A DNA stretch of 21,262 nt. It comes from Punctularia strigosozonata HHB-11173 SS5. Taxonomy: Eukaryota > Basidiomycota > Agaricomycetes > Corticiales > Punctulariaceae. Both the position numbers and the translations under genes were made by a program. This document shows positions 10,309 to 20,603 of the stretch, in pieces (position 1 is the stretch's first letter; each line of letters starts with the position of its first letter). The stretch lies in contig NW_006767434.1 in NCBI RefSeq assembly GCF_000264995.1, positions 2,912,929-2,934,190 on the forward strand, written 5' to 3'. The notes under the pieces are model-generated. The model saw only the letters and a program-made list of their open reading frames with translations. It was not told the origin of the DNA and made no database searches.

Positions 10309-13300
10309 ATGAACACATTCTTCGGTGCCGGCGATGATAAACGACGAAGGATCAACCTTGGAGGCACCTCGTCAGCCACCTCCCATACGTCTATCATCGA
10401 CCAGGCCAAGGCTCGTAGGCTCGAACGCGAAGCACACAAACGGCGGACGGATGCGGCGGTGAAGGTGCAGAGTCTATGGCGTGGTGTTAGCACGAGGGAA
10501 GCGATATGCAAAGATCTGAAGGGAGAACTGGATGTAGGGCGTATGATGAACGTAGATGATCTTCCGCAGGCTGAACGAGATGCAAGATCATTAAGAAATC
10601 TACGGATCACTGTCCTTCTCGGCGACGACGAGACGCTCGATGCCTGGGCGGCTTCCCTCCCAGATGAAGGTGCATTCTCCAGCCATAGCACGAGCGCATG
10701 ATACTGACGTTCACCAGCGGCTATTTTGGAACCGTTGCGGAAGAGTGAGCGAGAGCACTGGGCAGTGCTACTACGCCGTGCAACTGTTTTACTACTGCGA
10801 TCCGTCGCGGCCTCACCCAGGTACATGTCATCGCGCGTCACACTGATCGGGGTGCTCATGGCCATGAGTAGGTCGGCGTCAGCGCTTGATAAGATCAAAG
10901 TCATCAACGCGTTGGTTTCTCCCGAGGCATGCTCGCGCGTTCTGGGAGACCAGGGGAGGGAATTCTGTCAGAATGTCATCGCCTACGTTCTGCAACGCGG
11001 ATTATATGAGCTTTTGGGACGAGCAATCAGCAATATCGTACGTATAGAACATCTATACACGCGCGTCGGCATAGTTCGCTCATGCCATGTCTTTAACTAG
11101 CCCCTCCAGGCCAAGAACACGCCATCTCTTCCGTCGTTGGTCTCGTTGGCGACCGCGCCATTTTCGTCCTTCGCTATCGGCACTGCGGAGCATTCCCGTG
11201 CTACGTTGGACCTGATCATGCGCATCCTCACAATCCCGCTCTTACCAAATAGACTTCCTATCGCAAGCCTCACTGTATTTTCCGCTCGTCTCCCATTCTC
11301 TGCCCTTCATGCTGTGAACCCCGCGGGCGACTCCTCGGTGCAAAGCCTACCTTTCGAACCACGCGCGCACTTGCTGGCGAATCTCCAAACATTCACTCCG
11401 CCTCGGTATGCCAAGATCAGTCCACCCGCTTTTCAGGCATATCTGGCGCTCCTTGCTACTCTCCTTTCTGGCGTACCTCCCGGTAGCCTATCTGCCAGAG
11501 TTCCTTCATCCGCGGGTGATCGTTCCCGACCGTTCAACGAGAACGAGAGCTCAGACTCTGAAGACGAAGCTATTCGGGTCGAGGCCGTTTCTTCGTTTAC
11601 TCCGGCGCGCCCACCTCGTTCTATTCTCCCCGAGTTGGACGGCAAGACCGTCGCCCGTCTCTCCACCCTCGCGTCTCCCGCTCATATCACTTCGTTGCTG
11701 AGCGCACCTGCTGCTTCGTCAGCGGGCTCACGCCAACACATGTTTTCGGTATTCTTGGGTCTCTTCAACACCTTCGTCGGGGAACGGGACAAGATAGCCA
11801 GCTGCTTAATGGCTCATGCGCAAGGCGGCCTGATACGTGAACTGTACAGAGGCTACGTCAGAATGAGCTCTTTAGGCAAGGACGGACAAGAGGACGCCTT
11901 GCTCGATGACAATACCGCAGGTGAATGGGTGCCGCTGCTCCTGCTCGTGGAGGTGTACCAGCGGGCCCTCCTGACTATGGGTGACGACGAGTTTTTTGCG
12001 AGCGCTCGAGCAAACACAGGAGTATCGAGGGCTGCTGGCGCAGGAAATCCGTTGACGCTGGATGAGTTGACGGGATGGTCCCGCCAGCTGTTGATTATCG
12101 CGTTCCACCTCTACTGGAGGCAAGACGCCTTCCATCTTGCCGAAGAGAGCGGCCGCTCTAGGGGGAGAGCTGGTCTGAGTTGGGAGCAGATACGCGACTC
12201 CGTGACGCGGTGTCTTGTGGCGATTCACGCGAAAGAGTGAGCTGGCTCCTCGAACGTAACAGACGCAAGGCTAACACATTGCTAGCTCGCGCCGCCAATT
12301 TACTCCCCCTGGTCACTGGATCATCATACCGGACCAGGATGTCCGGTCCTTTGTCGAAGCTGCCCTTCTCGACGTCCAGAACCTAGACTCCGAGACGTCT
12401 GCAGAATTGGAGCGTTCTTCTCGTTTCTCTAATCCCCGCACTCGCAATGCCCGGTTGGCCGCTCAAAACCTTCGGAAAGCTACCATGTTGTTCCCTAGGC
12501 TTGGCATACTGAACAACATACCATTTGCCATCCCGTTCGATACTCGTGTCTCGATTTTCCGGAACTTCGTCCTCCAGGACATGCGAGAGTACAACTCGAG
12601 GGCACGTGCGTCGACACATGACGGGTGGGAGCACGTTAGAATCCAACAGAGGCTAGCTCGCGATGTCTTGTCGGGCGCTGGAAGCGATGACGAAGACGAG
12701 GAAGGTTTCCACACGCCGACGACGGTGCCGGCTCCGCAGTCAGGACAACGTAGAGTGGAAATCAGCAGGAGTGGGCGCCAGCGCGCTGTTGTTCGGCGAG
12801 GGCAAGTGGCGAAAGATGGGTTCGATAGGCTCTATGACGCCGACCTCAAGCTACCGATTGAGATTACTTTTATCGACCAATTCGGTCAAGAAGAGTGTGT
12901 ATATGCTGTTTCGTGCGTGTTCTCTGCTCACACAACTTCCAGGGCCGGTATCGATGGCGGCGGCGTCTTCAAGGAGTTCTTCACGTCACTTTGCAAAGAG
13001 GTTTTTGATACCGACCGCGGCCTTTGGCTCGTTAACAAGGACAATGAACTGTATCCAAATCCACACTCTTACGCTACGGAATGTGAGTGATCTGGGTTAC
13101 ATCGATCTCGCGCTCATGCTCAAGAACTGCTCTCTTCGTAGCTCACAGTCTCAATTGGTACCGATTCATCGGCCGAATTCTGGGGAAAGCAATGTACGAT
13201 GGGATCCTTGTAGATGTTGCCTTTGCGCCGTTCTTCCTTGCCAAGGTGCTTGTCGAATTGAACACGTTGCACACTCGCTGACGATCCACTATCCATTTTT

Positions 13301-14279
13301 CAGTGGTTAGGAAAGCAAAGCTTCTTGGACGATCTTGCATCGCTTGATCCCGAACTGTATAATGGCTTGATCTTTCTCAAGAACTCCACCGAGAACCCCG
13401 AAGAGCTGTCCTTGAATTTCACAGTGGCCGTTGAAGGTTCGTCTGTCTTCCGCACAGCAATCTTGTACTCACGAGCCCGCGCAGAGTTTGGTGTCATGAA
13501 AACGTTGGACCTGATCCCGAACGGTTCCAATGTGCCGGTCACTCGCGAAAATAAGCTGCAGTACATATACCTGGTCTCCAACTACCGCCTCAACAGACAG
13601 ATCAAGCGGCAATCAGAAGCGTTCTTCGAAGGACTGTCGGAGATGATCGATCCGAAATGGCTGAGGTTTGTCCACGGCGTGTACATTCAAGATCTTCACG
13701 CTCTCACAAACCGTCGCCTCGTCAGAATGTTCAATCAACAAGAAGTGCAGATCCTCATCAGCGGCGTCAACTCTCCGATAGACATAGACGATCTCCGGAA
13801 CCATACCGTTTACGGCGGTCTCTACGATGCCGGACACGAGACCATCCAACTGTTTTGGAAGGTCAATTGGGGCGGTTGTCATGCTCCATGGAGTCTTACT
13901 CATGCCGACTGCCGTAGGTCGTTCACTCGTTGGATCACAATCAACGCCGAGACCTACTTCGTTTCGTTACGAGCTGCAGTCGTCCGCCGTTACTGTAATG
14001 CCCACCTTTCCGATGCCCGAGAAAGTACTGATATATTCGCTCAGTGGATTCAAGGAGCTACGGCCTAATTTCGCGATACGTGATGCGGGGGGCGATGAGG
14101 CGCGTTTGCCCACTGCGAGCACATGCGTTAATTTGTTGAAGGCAAGGAATATTCACTACTGTGCCGAAGTTCTGATGTTCATTATACCGTTACAGCTACC
14201 TCGGTACAAGACGGAGGCGATACTAAGAGTAAAATTGCTGCAGGCGATCAATGCGAACGCGGGATTCGACCTCTCTTAA
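10309..14279 (+). CDS. HUL5: HECT E3 ubiquitin ligase, HUL5/UBE3C type
   Basis: Thirteen exons: 10309-10669, 10718-10820, 10872-11037, 11110-12236, 12286-12894, 12943-13082, 13142-13245, 13304-13436, 13485-13665, 13726-13861, 13918-13994, 14045-14141, 14196-14279. They sum to 3318 nt, giving 1105 residues, close to human UBE3C. The family builds Lys48/Lys29-linked ubiquitin chains on proteasome-bound, poorly degraded proteins. The N-terminus (KRRRINLGGTSS) and an IQ-like motif (AAVKVQSLWRGVSTREA, about 48-65) match HUL5/UBE3C. An acidic loop, NENESSDSEDE, lies in the long middle exon. HECT begins near residue 765 with DADLKLPIEITFIDQFGQEE, GIDGGGVFKEF, NWYRFIGRILGKAMYDG and DLIPNGSNVPVT. The C-lobe has LLRFVTSCSRPPLLGFKELR, then LPTASTC with catalytic Cys1073, then NLLKLPRYK and the end AGFDLS. 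The last intron (14142-14195) is GC-AG. The 10821-10871 intron is in frame and stop-free, so it could instead be coding. Confidence 0.95.
14142..14195 (+). other. GC-AG intron in the HECT ligase C-lobe
   Basis: The donor is AAG|GCAAGG and the acceptor TTACAG|CTACC, with a TTCTGATG branch point. Removing it restores the conserved C-lobe run CVNLLKLPRYK directly after the catalytic Cys. The 54-bp intron is a multiple of three with no stop, so retention would insert 18 residues within the catalytic lobe. No GT donor in the neighbourhood gives the conserved joint. Confidence 0.85.
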
Positions 14280-14429
14280 CTTCATGCACTGTCGCGTGGC
14301 AGTCCTGGCTCTGATTACTGTACATTTTACATCTCAACGCGCTATCACTCATTGCAACCTTGTTGTGCATTAGAAATATGTCATATACGATATGCTTTGT
14401 ATCATATTGTTATTCATCGATGAGATCTT
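14280..14429. terminator. Convergent 3' regions of HECT ligase and DAHP synthase
   Basis: Only 150 bp separate the two stop codons (14279 plus, 14430 minus). The segment is AT-rich (repeated ATATG/CATAT words near 14376-14408), fitting polyadenylation signals for both genes. The two 3' UTRs probably overlap in antisense. Confidence 0.5.
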
Positions 14430-16781
14430 TCATGATGCCTGCTTTCCAAGCAGCTCGGAATAGATTCCTTTCTCCCCGACCCGTGGGTTGTAACGTCGTT
14501 CTTTCTTGAAATGCTCGGAGAGAAGGAATGCAACATCTATGTCCGTGGTGAGACTGTGCTTCTTCCTGCAACTATGAATGCCCTCACCCAGAGACTGCTC
14601 AAAATTCAGTCTCGGATCGCAGAACGACTGCACAAAAGAACCGGTGAGTTTGTATGTAGTATCGTGTGCTGAGGTTGAGACGATACCTGATATCTCAAAC
14701 CAAGCTCTTCCTCACTCAGTTCCATGCTCCCGCCAAGGCATTCAGTGACGCTGAACCCTTCTTCGTTGATTTCGCCAGTGAACTCCAAGCTTACGCCGTT
14801 CAATCTGGATCCGCATTCGGCGTGTATGCGAATGCACGACGTTAACTCGGATACGATTGTCTTGAAATGCCGCGTTTTCACCCCGGTGGACGCGGTGAGT
14901 GTGCTGGTGAGCCGTGAGCGCTGAAGTGACCAGCAGTCGGCATGCACTTACTTGCCATGCATAGGGTCACAGATCCACGCTACGGGATGACCAGAAGACT
15001 GGACCGCGGCGATATGGCCAGAAAGATGGTTCTCAATCTGGAGGTTGAATGAATAGGCCGTGAGGTGCGGTACGCGCTCTGTCTAACCTTTCCAGCGCCG
15101 TATCGGGTGATCAATGTAATTCGGCCCGTTTCCTTGTCAGGATTGATCACTGTGCAGGAGAAAGCGTATTAGAGGTTGCGGACCGTCGGGAAACGTGTTG
15201 TGCATACCGTCCAACAATGTTATCAGTTCATCATCTTGCATGCTGGGGCCAACCTTGACACCGATCGGATTGCGTATACCTCGGAAGTATTCTACATGCG
15301 CGCCGTCTAGCTGCCTGGTGCGGTCGCCAATCCACAGGAAGTGGGCTGAGGTGTTGTACCAGGCTGTGTCCGTGCCGCCGCGGACTGTCAATCCGTTCGG
15401 AGTGATGGATGGGGGAGATTGCGAGTGGGCGCCGCGTGGGGTCGAGAGACCGGAGGCTGAAATGATGGTTTGCGACTTGCCAGGAAGGGGGGATTCGCGG
15501 GTGAGGGCTTGCTCGTAGTCGAGCATCAAGCCTTCGTGACTATTGTATGATGAGTCGCAGGCGAGACCATGCATCACAAGACACGGACCTGGTATAAAAG
15601 TCGACTTCCCCGAGAACGCCGCGTACTCCGCCCTTTTCGTAGCTGGATTCCTCGCGGCCTGCCGAGTAACCAATGGTTTGACTGAAGTCGAGGGCGTCTT
15701 GAAGGCCCTCTGTAACCTTCTTGAACTCCTCCCTTGCAAGACCACGTTACTTTCGATGAATAAGTATCCAGTCAAAGAAAAACGCGCACCTGAGGGAAGA
15801 GCTTCGGACGTGATCCAATGACCAACCACGGGGGTGATGGAGAGATGCGAAGCCAGAACCAAGTAAGGCGCGCACGTAGTTAAGGGTGGTCGACGAGTAG
15901 AAGTAAGCTCTGACACGCTTCGTTAGTGACAACGGATAATAAGCGTGATCCAGTCTCAAAGTGCCTCACCGGAGTAGCCGCTCCGGGTCCGGTGTGCGGT
16001 CGTTAGGGTCCAACCTGAGATGATAATTATGAACTGGCCGGGCTAAATAGGGGGCAAACAACGGGCGCATACCCATTCACATTGTCGCCCCTGCACCCAT
16101 ATAACGGTTTATATACGCATACGCTCATCGCATTGAGGTGCCATGTAGACTTGCCTGAAGCTGAGAACTTGTTTTTCGCCGATCTTTTCATAGCTGCTGG
16201 AGCGCGGCTTCGCATACTGCCCGGCGATTCTGCCAATTCTTACCTACCGCATGGCATGTTAGCGAAGTTGATGCGATAGCATGAGAAATGAGCACTCACG
16301 ACTGGCAGGCGTTGGCCCCAAATCAGAATGAGCGAGAACGAGAGAATAAGACCAATCTTCGCGGATATGTTTTCCTTCGCGTCGCGCAATAGTATCAGGA
16401 GGGGGAAACAAACACTATTGAAGAGAGAGACATACGTGAGTGCAAGCGTCGAAACTCTCCGCGCAGTCACCGGCGTGCAGAAGAAAAGCATCTCCCCGCT
16501 GAACTGCGGATAGCTGGTGACGAAGACGCTCGATCTGCGTGACTCCACGTTAGGATAAAACAGGACCCGAATTTATTGAGGAATCGCATGCCTCAGAAGG
16601 CGTTACAAGAGGAGGAAGTGTCTTGATGGTCCCAAGGACTCTAAGACGCTGTCAACGCCGATTTTGGAAAGAGAACGGATAAAACGGACTGATCGAGATG
16701 CCCCTGATCAGGGTACCGGACAGGCTGAGCTACTGTCTTTGTGCGCCAGGAGTCTGGGCTCCAACTGCCACTGGTCGACAT
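14430..16781 (-). CDS. Class II 3-deoxy-D-arabino-heptulosonate-7-phosphate (DAHP) synthase
   Basis: Fifteen minus-strand exons: 16781-16690, 16640-16592, 16534-16436, 16374-16300, 16243-16155, 16090-16073, 16014-15970, 15909-15790, 15732-15589, 15539-15208, 15149-15088, 15037-14952, 14903-14687, 14627-14588, 14536-14430. They sum to 1575 nt, giving 524 residues. The enzyme condenses phosphoenolpyruvate and erythrose 4-phosphate, the entry step to chorismate. The N-terminus [20 protein letters not shown] is typical of class II. Metal ligands fit the Mycobacterium tuberculosis enzyme (Cys87, His369, Glu411, Asp441): Cys71 in HAGDCAESF, His402 in CDPMHGN, Glu444 in LEFTGE (spacing 42 in both), Asp480 in CDPRLN. 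Also seen are [54 protein letters not shown] and [10 protein letters not shown]. Residues about 259-303 form a Ser/Gly/Pro-rich insertion beside the active-site strand. QGGDC of most homologues reads HAGDC here. Two introns are GC-AG, and one exon is 18 nt. It shares a 498-bp divergent promoter with GGC1. Confidence 0.94.
16091..16154 (-). other. GC-AG intron (intron 5) of DAHP synthase
   Basis: Donor CAG|GCAAGT is the textbook GC-donor consensus; the acceptor is GTGCAG|GGGCG. The join yields QVLSFRGDNVNG, the conserved SFRGD.VNG block of the family. It is followed by an 18-nt exon (16090-16073). Confidence 0.82.
16535..16591 (-). other. GC-AG intron (intron 2) of DAHP synthase
   Basis: Donor GAG|GCATGC, acceptor ACGCAG|ATCGAG, branch TCCTAAC. 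Splicing here gives [18 protein letters not shown], which aligns without gaps to the PPLV...E...L segment of class II enzymes. The only nearby GT donor (GTAACG, inside VTPSE) would delete five residues of this block. The donor is weaker than the usual GCAAGT. Confidence 0.7.
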
Positions 16782-17279
16782 TGTTCGCGAATCAGCTGCA
16801 GTCCGTTTTGAGGATATTGTTGCTCGGCGGATGACAGGACACGAATGTGGTGCAGCAATAAAGATCTAGACAGCAGTTGACGTTGACGACAATCCTATGC
16901 GCGATCTTGCCGCCGGCCAATACTGGGACGATGCGATGAAGCGGAAGACGACTTGCGAGTCGCGGAGGCTGCATCTTGGACGCTCGAGTCAAAGCGCGCA
17001 TCCGGAGATCCGCATCCCGTGACCAGCGCCACGTGCGCATTCCTCCGATTTCTGACTTTTTGAACGCGGCACCGACCGCGCAAACGGCCGTCTCGTCCGC
17101 CCGAGCCGTTCCCGCTCACCACTGCCTTATCCGCTGGCGCTTGTCGTTGCTGCCGAGGAATAATTACAGCTCGCTGCTACGCGACTCCTAACCAGCTATA
17201 CCTTACAGCCTGCACCTGGCAGTACAAGACATATAATACCGACCTCATCTATCCGTGTTTCCTGCACCGTCTTGCATTC
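16782..17279. promoter_or_regulatory. Bidirectional promoter between DAHP synthase and GGC1
   Basis: 498 bp separate the two ATGs, which face apart. A CCAAT word lies at 16917-16921 on the plus strand, and a TATAAT-like word at 17232-17237, about 45 bp before the GGC1 ATG. A CGAGTCA at 16984-16990 is one base from the TGAGTCA site bound by Gcn4/CPC1-type regulators of amino acid genes; on one match alone this is weak. No other gene is seen here. Confidence 0.5.
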
Positions 17280-18533
17280 ATGTCTCCTGCTGGCTCCCTT
17301 CCGACTCGTGGCAAGGAATCCGGCGCTGCTCGCATTCTAGGCTCGGGCACGTCCGGTATTCTTGAGCTCCTGCTCTTCCACCCAGTGGATACCGTGGCGA
17401 AACGGTTAATGAGCAACAAGGAAAAGGTACGCGTTTGCTAGACTATGTTCGTCTTCCATTCTCGGTTTTCATCTTCTGACCACCTCGTCATACAGGTTGG
17501 CAGCGGCAAGTTGCGTCAAGTCATATTCCGCGAAAAAGCCTCCGCCCCTCTCGGCACTCGCTTCTTATCCCTCTTCCCCGGACTCGGATATGCTGCCGGA
17601 TACAAGGTTGCCCAACGGGTACGTCCGTCGTTCTGCGCCATCTTCGAAACACGCTCCCTGAAGCTTGCGACAGATATACAAGTTCGGAGGGCAGCCTTAT
17701 TTCTCGGACCTCCTCTCTGTCTACAAAACTTCCTTCACGAACACGTTCGGCGAACGGAAGGGCAAGATGATGGTTCAAGCTCTTGCTGGAAGGTGAGCTG
17801 CGGCGAGTGTCTCTTACCGCACACGAGGGGCTAAATCGACTGTTCAGTTTGACCGGCATTGGAGAAGTCGTTCTTCTCCCTCTTGACGCGCTCAAAATCA
17901 AGCGTCAGGTGAATCCCGAAGCCTTCCGAGGACGCGGCGTTCTTCGGATCTTTGCCGAGGAGGGCACAACCCTTTACCGCGGCTGGGGCTGGACGATGGC
18001 ACGTAACGCCCCGGGAAGCTTTGCCGTACGTCTCCCTTCACGCAGTCTAGCCGCGTGGCATCCAATTAACTCATTTGGCTTAGCTTTTCGGTGGATCGGC
18101 GTTCGCTAAAGACATGATGGGCGTCCGTGACTACTCCAAGGCCACGGTGACCCAGAACTTCGTCGCGAGTATCGTGGGCGCTGCTGCCAGCATAACAGTC
18201 GGTACGTTACACTCGCCTCCACGCTATGTTACTCGTCCGTGCTCATGAACGCCTCAGCTGCTCCGCTGGATGTTATCAAGACTCGGATACAAAACGCCAA
18301 CTTCGAGCAGAAGGTGCACGGCATGGTCGTCTTCAAGGAGCTCGTTAAGAATGAAGGCCCGCTCGCACTCTTCAAAGGACTCACTCCCAAGGTAAGGCAT
18401 TAGTATGTTTCCAGCGCTCGTGTCTCTTAATATGGCCCTATGCTTCCAACAGCTCCTTGTCGTCGGTCCCAAACTTATCTTCAGCTATACCATGGCGCAG
18501 AGTCTGATTCCCTGGTTTGCCAAGTACGTGTAG
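17280..18533 (+). CDS. GGC1: Mitochondrial GTP/GDP carrier
   Basis: Seven exons: 17280-17426, 17496-17618, 17674-17792, 17848-18025, 18084-18201, 18258-18391, 18453-18533. They sum to 900 nt, giving 299 residues, the normal size. All six introns are GT-AG, 55-69 bp. It is an inner-membrane carrier of the SLC25 fold exchanging GTP for GDP, needed for mitochondrial DNA upkeep and iron balance in yeast. The three carrier repeats show HPVDTVAKR (Pro35-Lys41), LLPLDALKIKRQVNPEAF (141-) and APLDVIKTRIQN (231-). Ggc1-specific stretches match closely: LSLFPGLGYAAGYKVAQR, YRGWGWTMARNAPGSFALFG, FKGLTPKLLVVGPKL and the C-terminal AQSLIPWF. The first ATG gives MSPAGSLPTRGKESGAARIL, whose end matches the yeast protein. 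It is the last intact gene before the telomere, 2.5 kb away. The gene looks whole. Confidence 0.95.
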
Positions 18534-19161
18534 GCGACGTAGGATGTTTTCCGGCGCGCGATCAGACGGTTTCGGACAACACTACACGAAAAGTACGATG
18601 ATCTTTGCCATTGGGTTTTATGCTTATAGACAACACCGACTGCTCTCCGTTACTGTGCCGTTAAGCCTACTTTACATATTATCGCCCATGGGTTAGTCAC
18701 ATTCATCGCCTCCCTCTGGCCCAAGCCTGCGTTTCCAAGATGGATCACACCTTCGCCACGGTTTAAGCAAGAGCATGTGCGAATATAAAAATGCATTTTT
18801 TGCCATCGCGTAAATATCACTAGTCTCGAACCAAGAGGTGGGCGGCACCCCGACTTTGACACCTCAGGCACCCCCTAGGTCGCCACCACGTAGGTGGATC
18901 TTGCCCCTCGCTATGTTCCTCCCCCAAGGCAGGGTTTGCCATGTCGCCCAATGTGCCCTAATAAGGAGCTCCTTATCATGACTACGACGGGATTATTGTC
19001 AAGAATCTCAGGAGAGGCAGTCTCTGTGATTTCCGCGATCATTTCCCATTGGGTATGCTTCACCGCATGTCGTTCAGGAACCCTGCTAACCCTGCTTTCA
19101 CTCGGGTTAGATGGTGCATAGTCACGAGGAGCTCGATGGCGAAGATGATTATTTTACTATA
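18534..19161. other. 3' flank of GGC1, no gene recognised
   Basis: About 630 bp with stops in all frames. The first part is the GGC1 3' region. From about 18890 the sequence may be decayed remains of the protease fragment next to it, but no pepsin C-terminal LGD motif could be placed with confidence. Confidence 0.4.
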
Positions 19162-19500
19162 CTATGATACCCAGTTGACGATGTATGGTCGATCGTTTGG
19201 AATAGCAAATTTTGGCGGGCTCTGGACGGATAACGTTTCAATCGCGTACTCGACGCCGCCGCCGATCATGACCGCAAAGTCTGGGGCAGTAGCGTTGCAG
19301 CTGACAAAGAACACGTCTTGCACGGTCGCACCTGGAACAAACTTCTCTATTACCGCCTGAACGATCTGCCAAAGCGATGCCAAGCGGTTCAGGAATAGCC
19401 TTAATATGAGCAATAGAAGATTGATGTGCACGTACGGGAGTGGGTATGAACGAGAGCGACGCCCCCGTGTTCAAGATGTCGAAGATTTGTATGAAGGTTT
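19162..19500 (-). pseudogene. Relic of a pepsin-type (A1) aspartic protease, C-terminal lobe
   Basis: On the minus strand the reading LNTGASLSFIPTP ends at a GTACGT donor (19435). The intron 19435-19366 (branch CCTGAA, acceptor TTGGCAG) leads in frame to IVQAVIEKFVPGA and then QDVFFVSCNATAPDFAVMIG. This is the second catalytic block of A1 proteases (DTGxSL...P) followed by the loop with the first Cys of the C-lobe disulfide. The second catalytic Asp is replaced by Asn (codon AAC at 19471-19469). The N-lobe is absent: upstream sequence runs straight into the palindromic repeat block from 19541. The downstream LGD...Y..FD block was not found. A1 proteases are often secreted and multiply in fungal subtelomeres. 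This copy is a truncated, inactive host gene fragment. Confidence 0.62.
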
Positions 19501-19540
19501 TTATTGGACAAAAGTGCAAAAAACAGCATGACAAGTACCT

Positions 19541-19656
19541 GTCACCAGTTATCACTAGTGATCACTGGTGATCACCAGTGATGGGCTGCTGTCACTAGTG
19601 ATCACTGGTGAGCACTAGTTCAGCACGAGTCACTACTAGTGACAACAGCACTGGTG
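19541..19656. repeat. 10-bp-phased array of palindromic CACTRGTG words
   Basis: Successive 10-mers starting at 19541 read GTCACCAGTT, ATCACTAGTG, ATCACTGGTG, ATCACCAGTG, then a spacer ATGGGCTGCT, then GTCACTAGTG, ATCACTGGTG, AGCACTAGTT. Further TACTAGTG (19634) and CACTGGTG (19649) follow. CACTAGTG is itself a palindrome, and 19561-19582 is a perfect 22-bp palindrome. GTCACTAGT (19591) pairs with ACTAGTGAC (19635-19643). The words resemble the CACTA...TAGTG ends and subterminal repeats of CMC/CACTA DNA transposons, but no transposase or matching far end was found. Confidence 0.75.
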
Positions 19657-20485
19657 TGGCTGTGGATCAGACGCACGTGGCCTCGCATGATATGCTTTGC
19701 ATCTAATCTAAGGCAGTGATGGAGTAGTGCTACGTCAATGCTACACTGATGATAGACCAATGATATATCAGTCAAACAGGCTTGACTGTATGGTGCTCAA
19801 CTAGTGCTGGAAGAATGCTTTGAGCATGCCTTGAGCACTGGTGACAGAGCGCAATTGCAAGCACAGTGGCTAAGGATAGGACACAGGACACGTGCATTGA
19901 TCACGCTGATCCAAACCACCAAGTATCAACCTCCTCCAGTACGCTCTCCGTATCATAAGTCTTCCACAATGAGTGGGCTAATTTGAGAACTTTCTAAAAT
20001 CTTGAAAAAATGACCGGTGGGAGCGGCTTGGAGAACACGATTTTTTGACATACTAACTGTGGGAATCTAACGGCTGAAGAATCTTCCAGACCCTTCTCAC
20101 CGTTTTAGGAGGATATGATGAATTGCGGAACGACTACCAATATAAAGTGAGGTGCGAGAACAGTTCTGGACTCAGTACTTCTGGGGCTATGCACTGACAC
20201 CCCAAACATCCAAAACTGAGATGCCCAGAGGTCAGCCTGACCTCCTGGCTGGGACAGGGGTAGAGTCGATAGGAATGGGGGTACGAGCCACACTAGACCT
20301 CAGGCTGTCACACAGCCAAGGCTAGGAAGGGATAGGAACGATCAAGAAAAGAAGCTAGACGGCAAGTTGCAGCCAGCAAAGACGCGCGCAAAGTCGATCG
20401 AGGTTTAGAGTTACGAGAGCTCAGGGCTCATAACCTGATGAACTTCTGGATCTGAAGGCAAGAGCGATAATTCCCTAATATATGA
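19657..20485. other. Subtelomeric non-coding sequence with small hairpins
   Basis: No gene is recognised. It includes the perfect hairpin CAGTCAA-ACAGGC-TTGACTG at 19769-19788 and an 8-bp-arm inverted repeat (GAGGTCAG/CTGACCTC, one-base loop) at 20228-20244. The frame 19804-19986 is open for 60 codons, but the product has no known motif. Parts may be old repeat-element debris; no family can be named. Confidence 0.4.
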
Positions 20486-20516
20486 TCCTCAGTCAAGTAT
20501 AAGGGAAAAGACTGAG
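20486..20516. repeat. 31-bp hairpin repeat, copy 1
   Basis: Identical to 20604-20634. The unit starts TCCTCAGTCAAG and ends AAAAGACTGAG, so CTCAGTC and GACTGAG can form a 7-bp stem around a 15-base loop. It is preceded by CCTAATATATGA (20474-20485), a 12-mer that recurs at 20531-20542. Confidence 0.8.
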
Positions 20517-20603
20517 TTACGCATGTAGTACCTAATATATGACTACAGAGGCATCATAAGTACGTTAGGACATGAGGGACATGAAGGGACATGGCAGACT
20601 CAC

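Noticed and set aside
19079-19093. Two AACCCT words in inverted orientation relative to the telomere
   Set aside because: Only two short words separated by other bases; chance is likely, and they are not an interstitial telomere tract.
19804-19986. 60-codon plus-strand frame with ALSTGDRAQLQAQW
   Set aside because: Reads like a peptide but has no known domain, lies in repeat-rich sequence and has no promoter or splice evidence.
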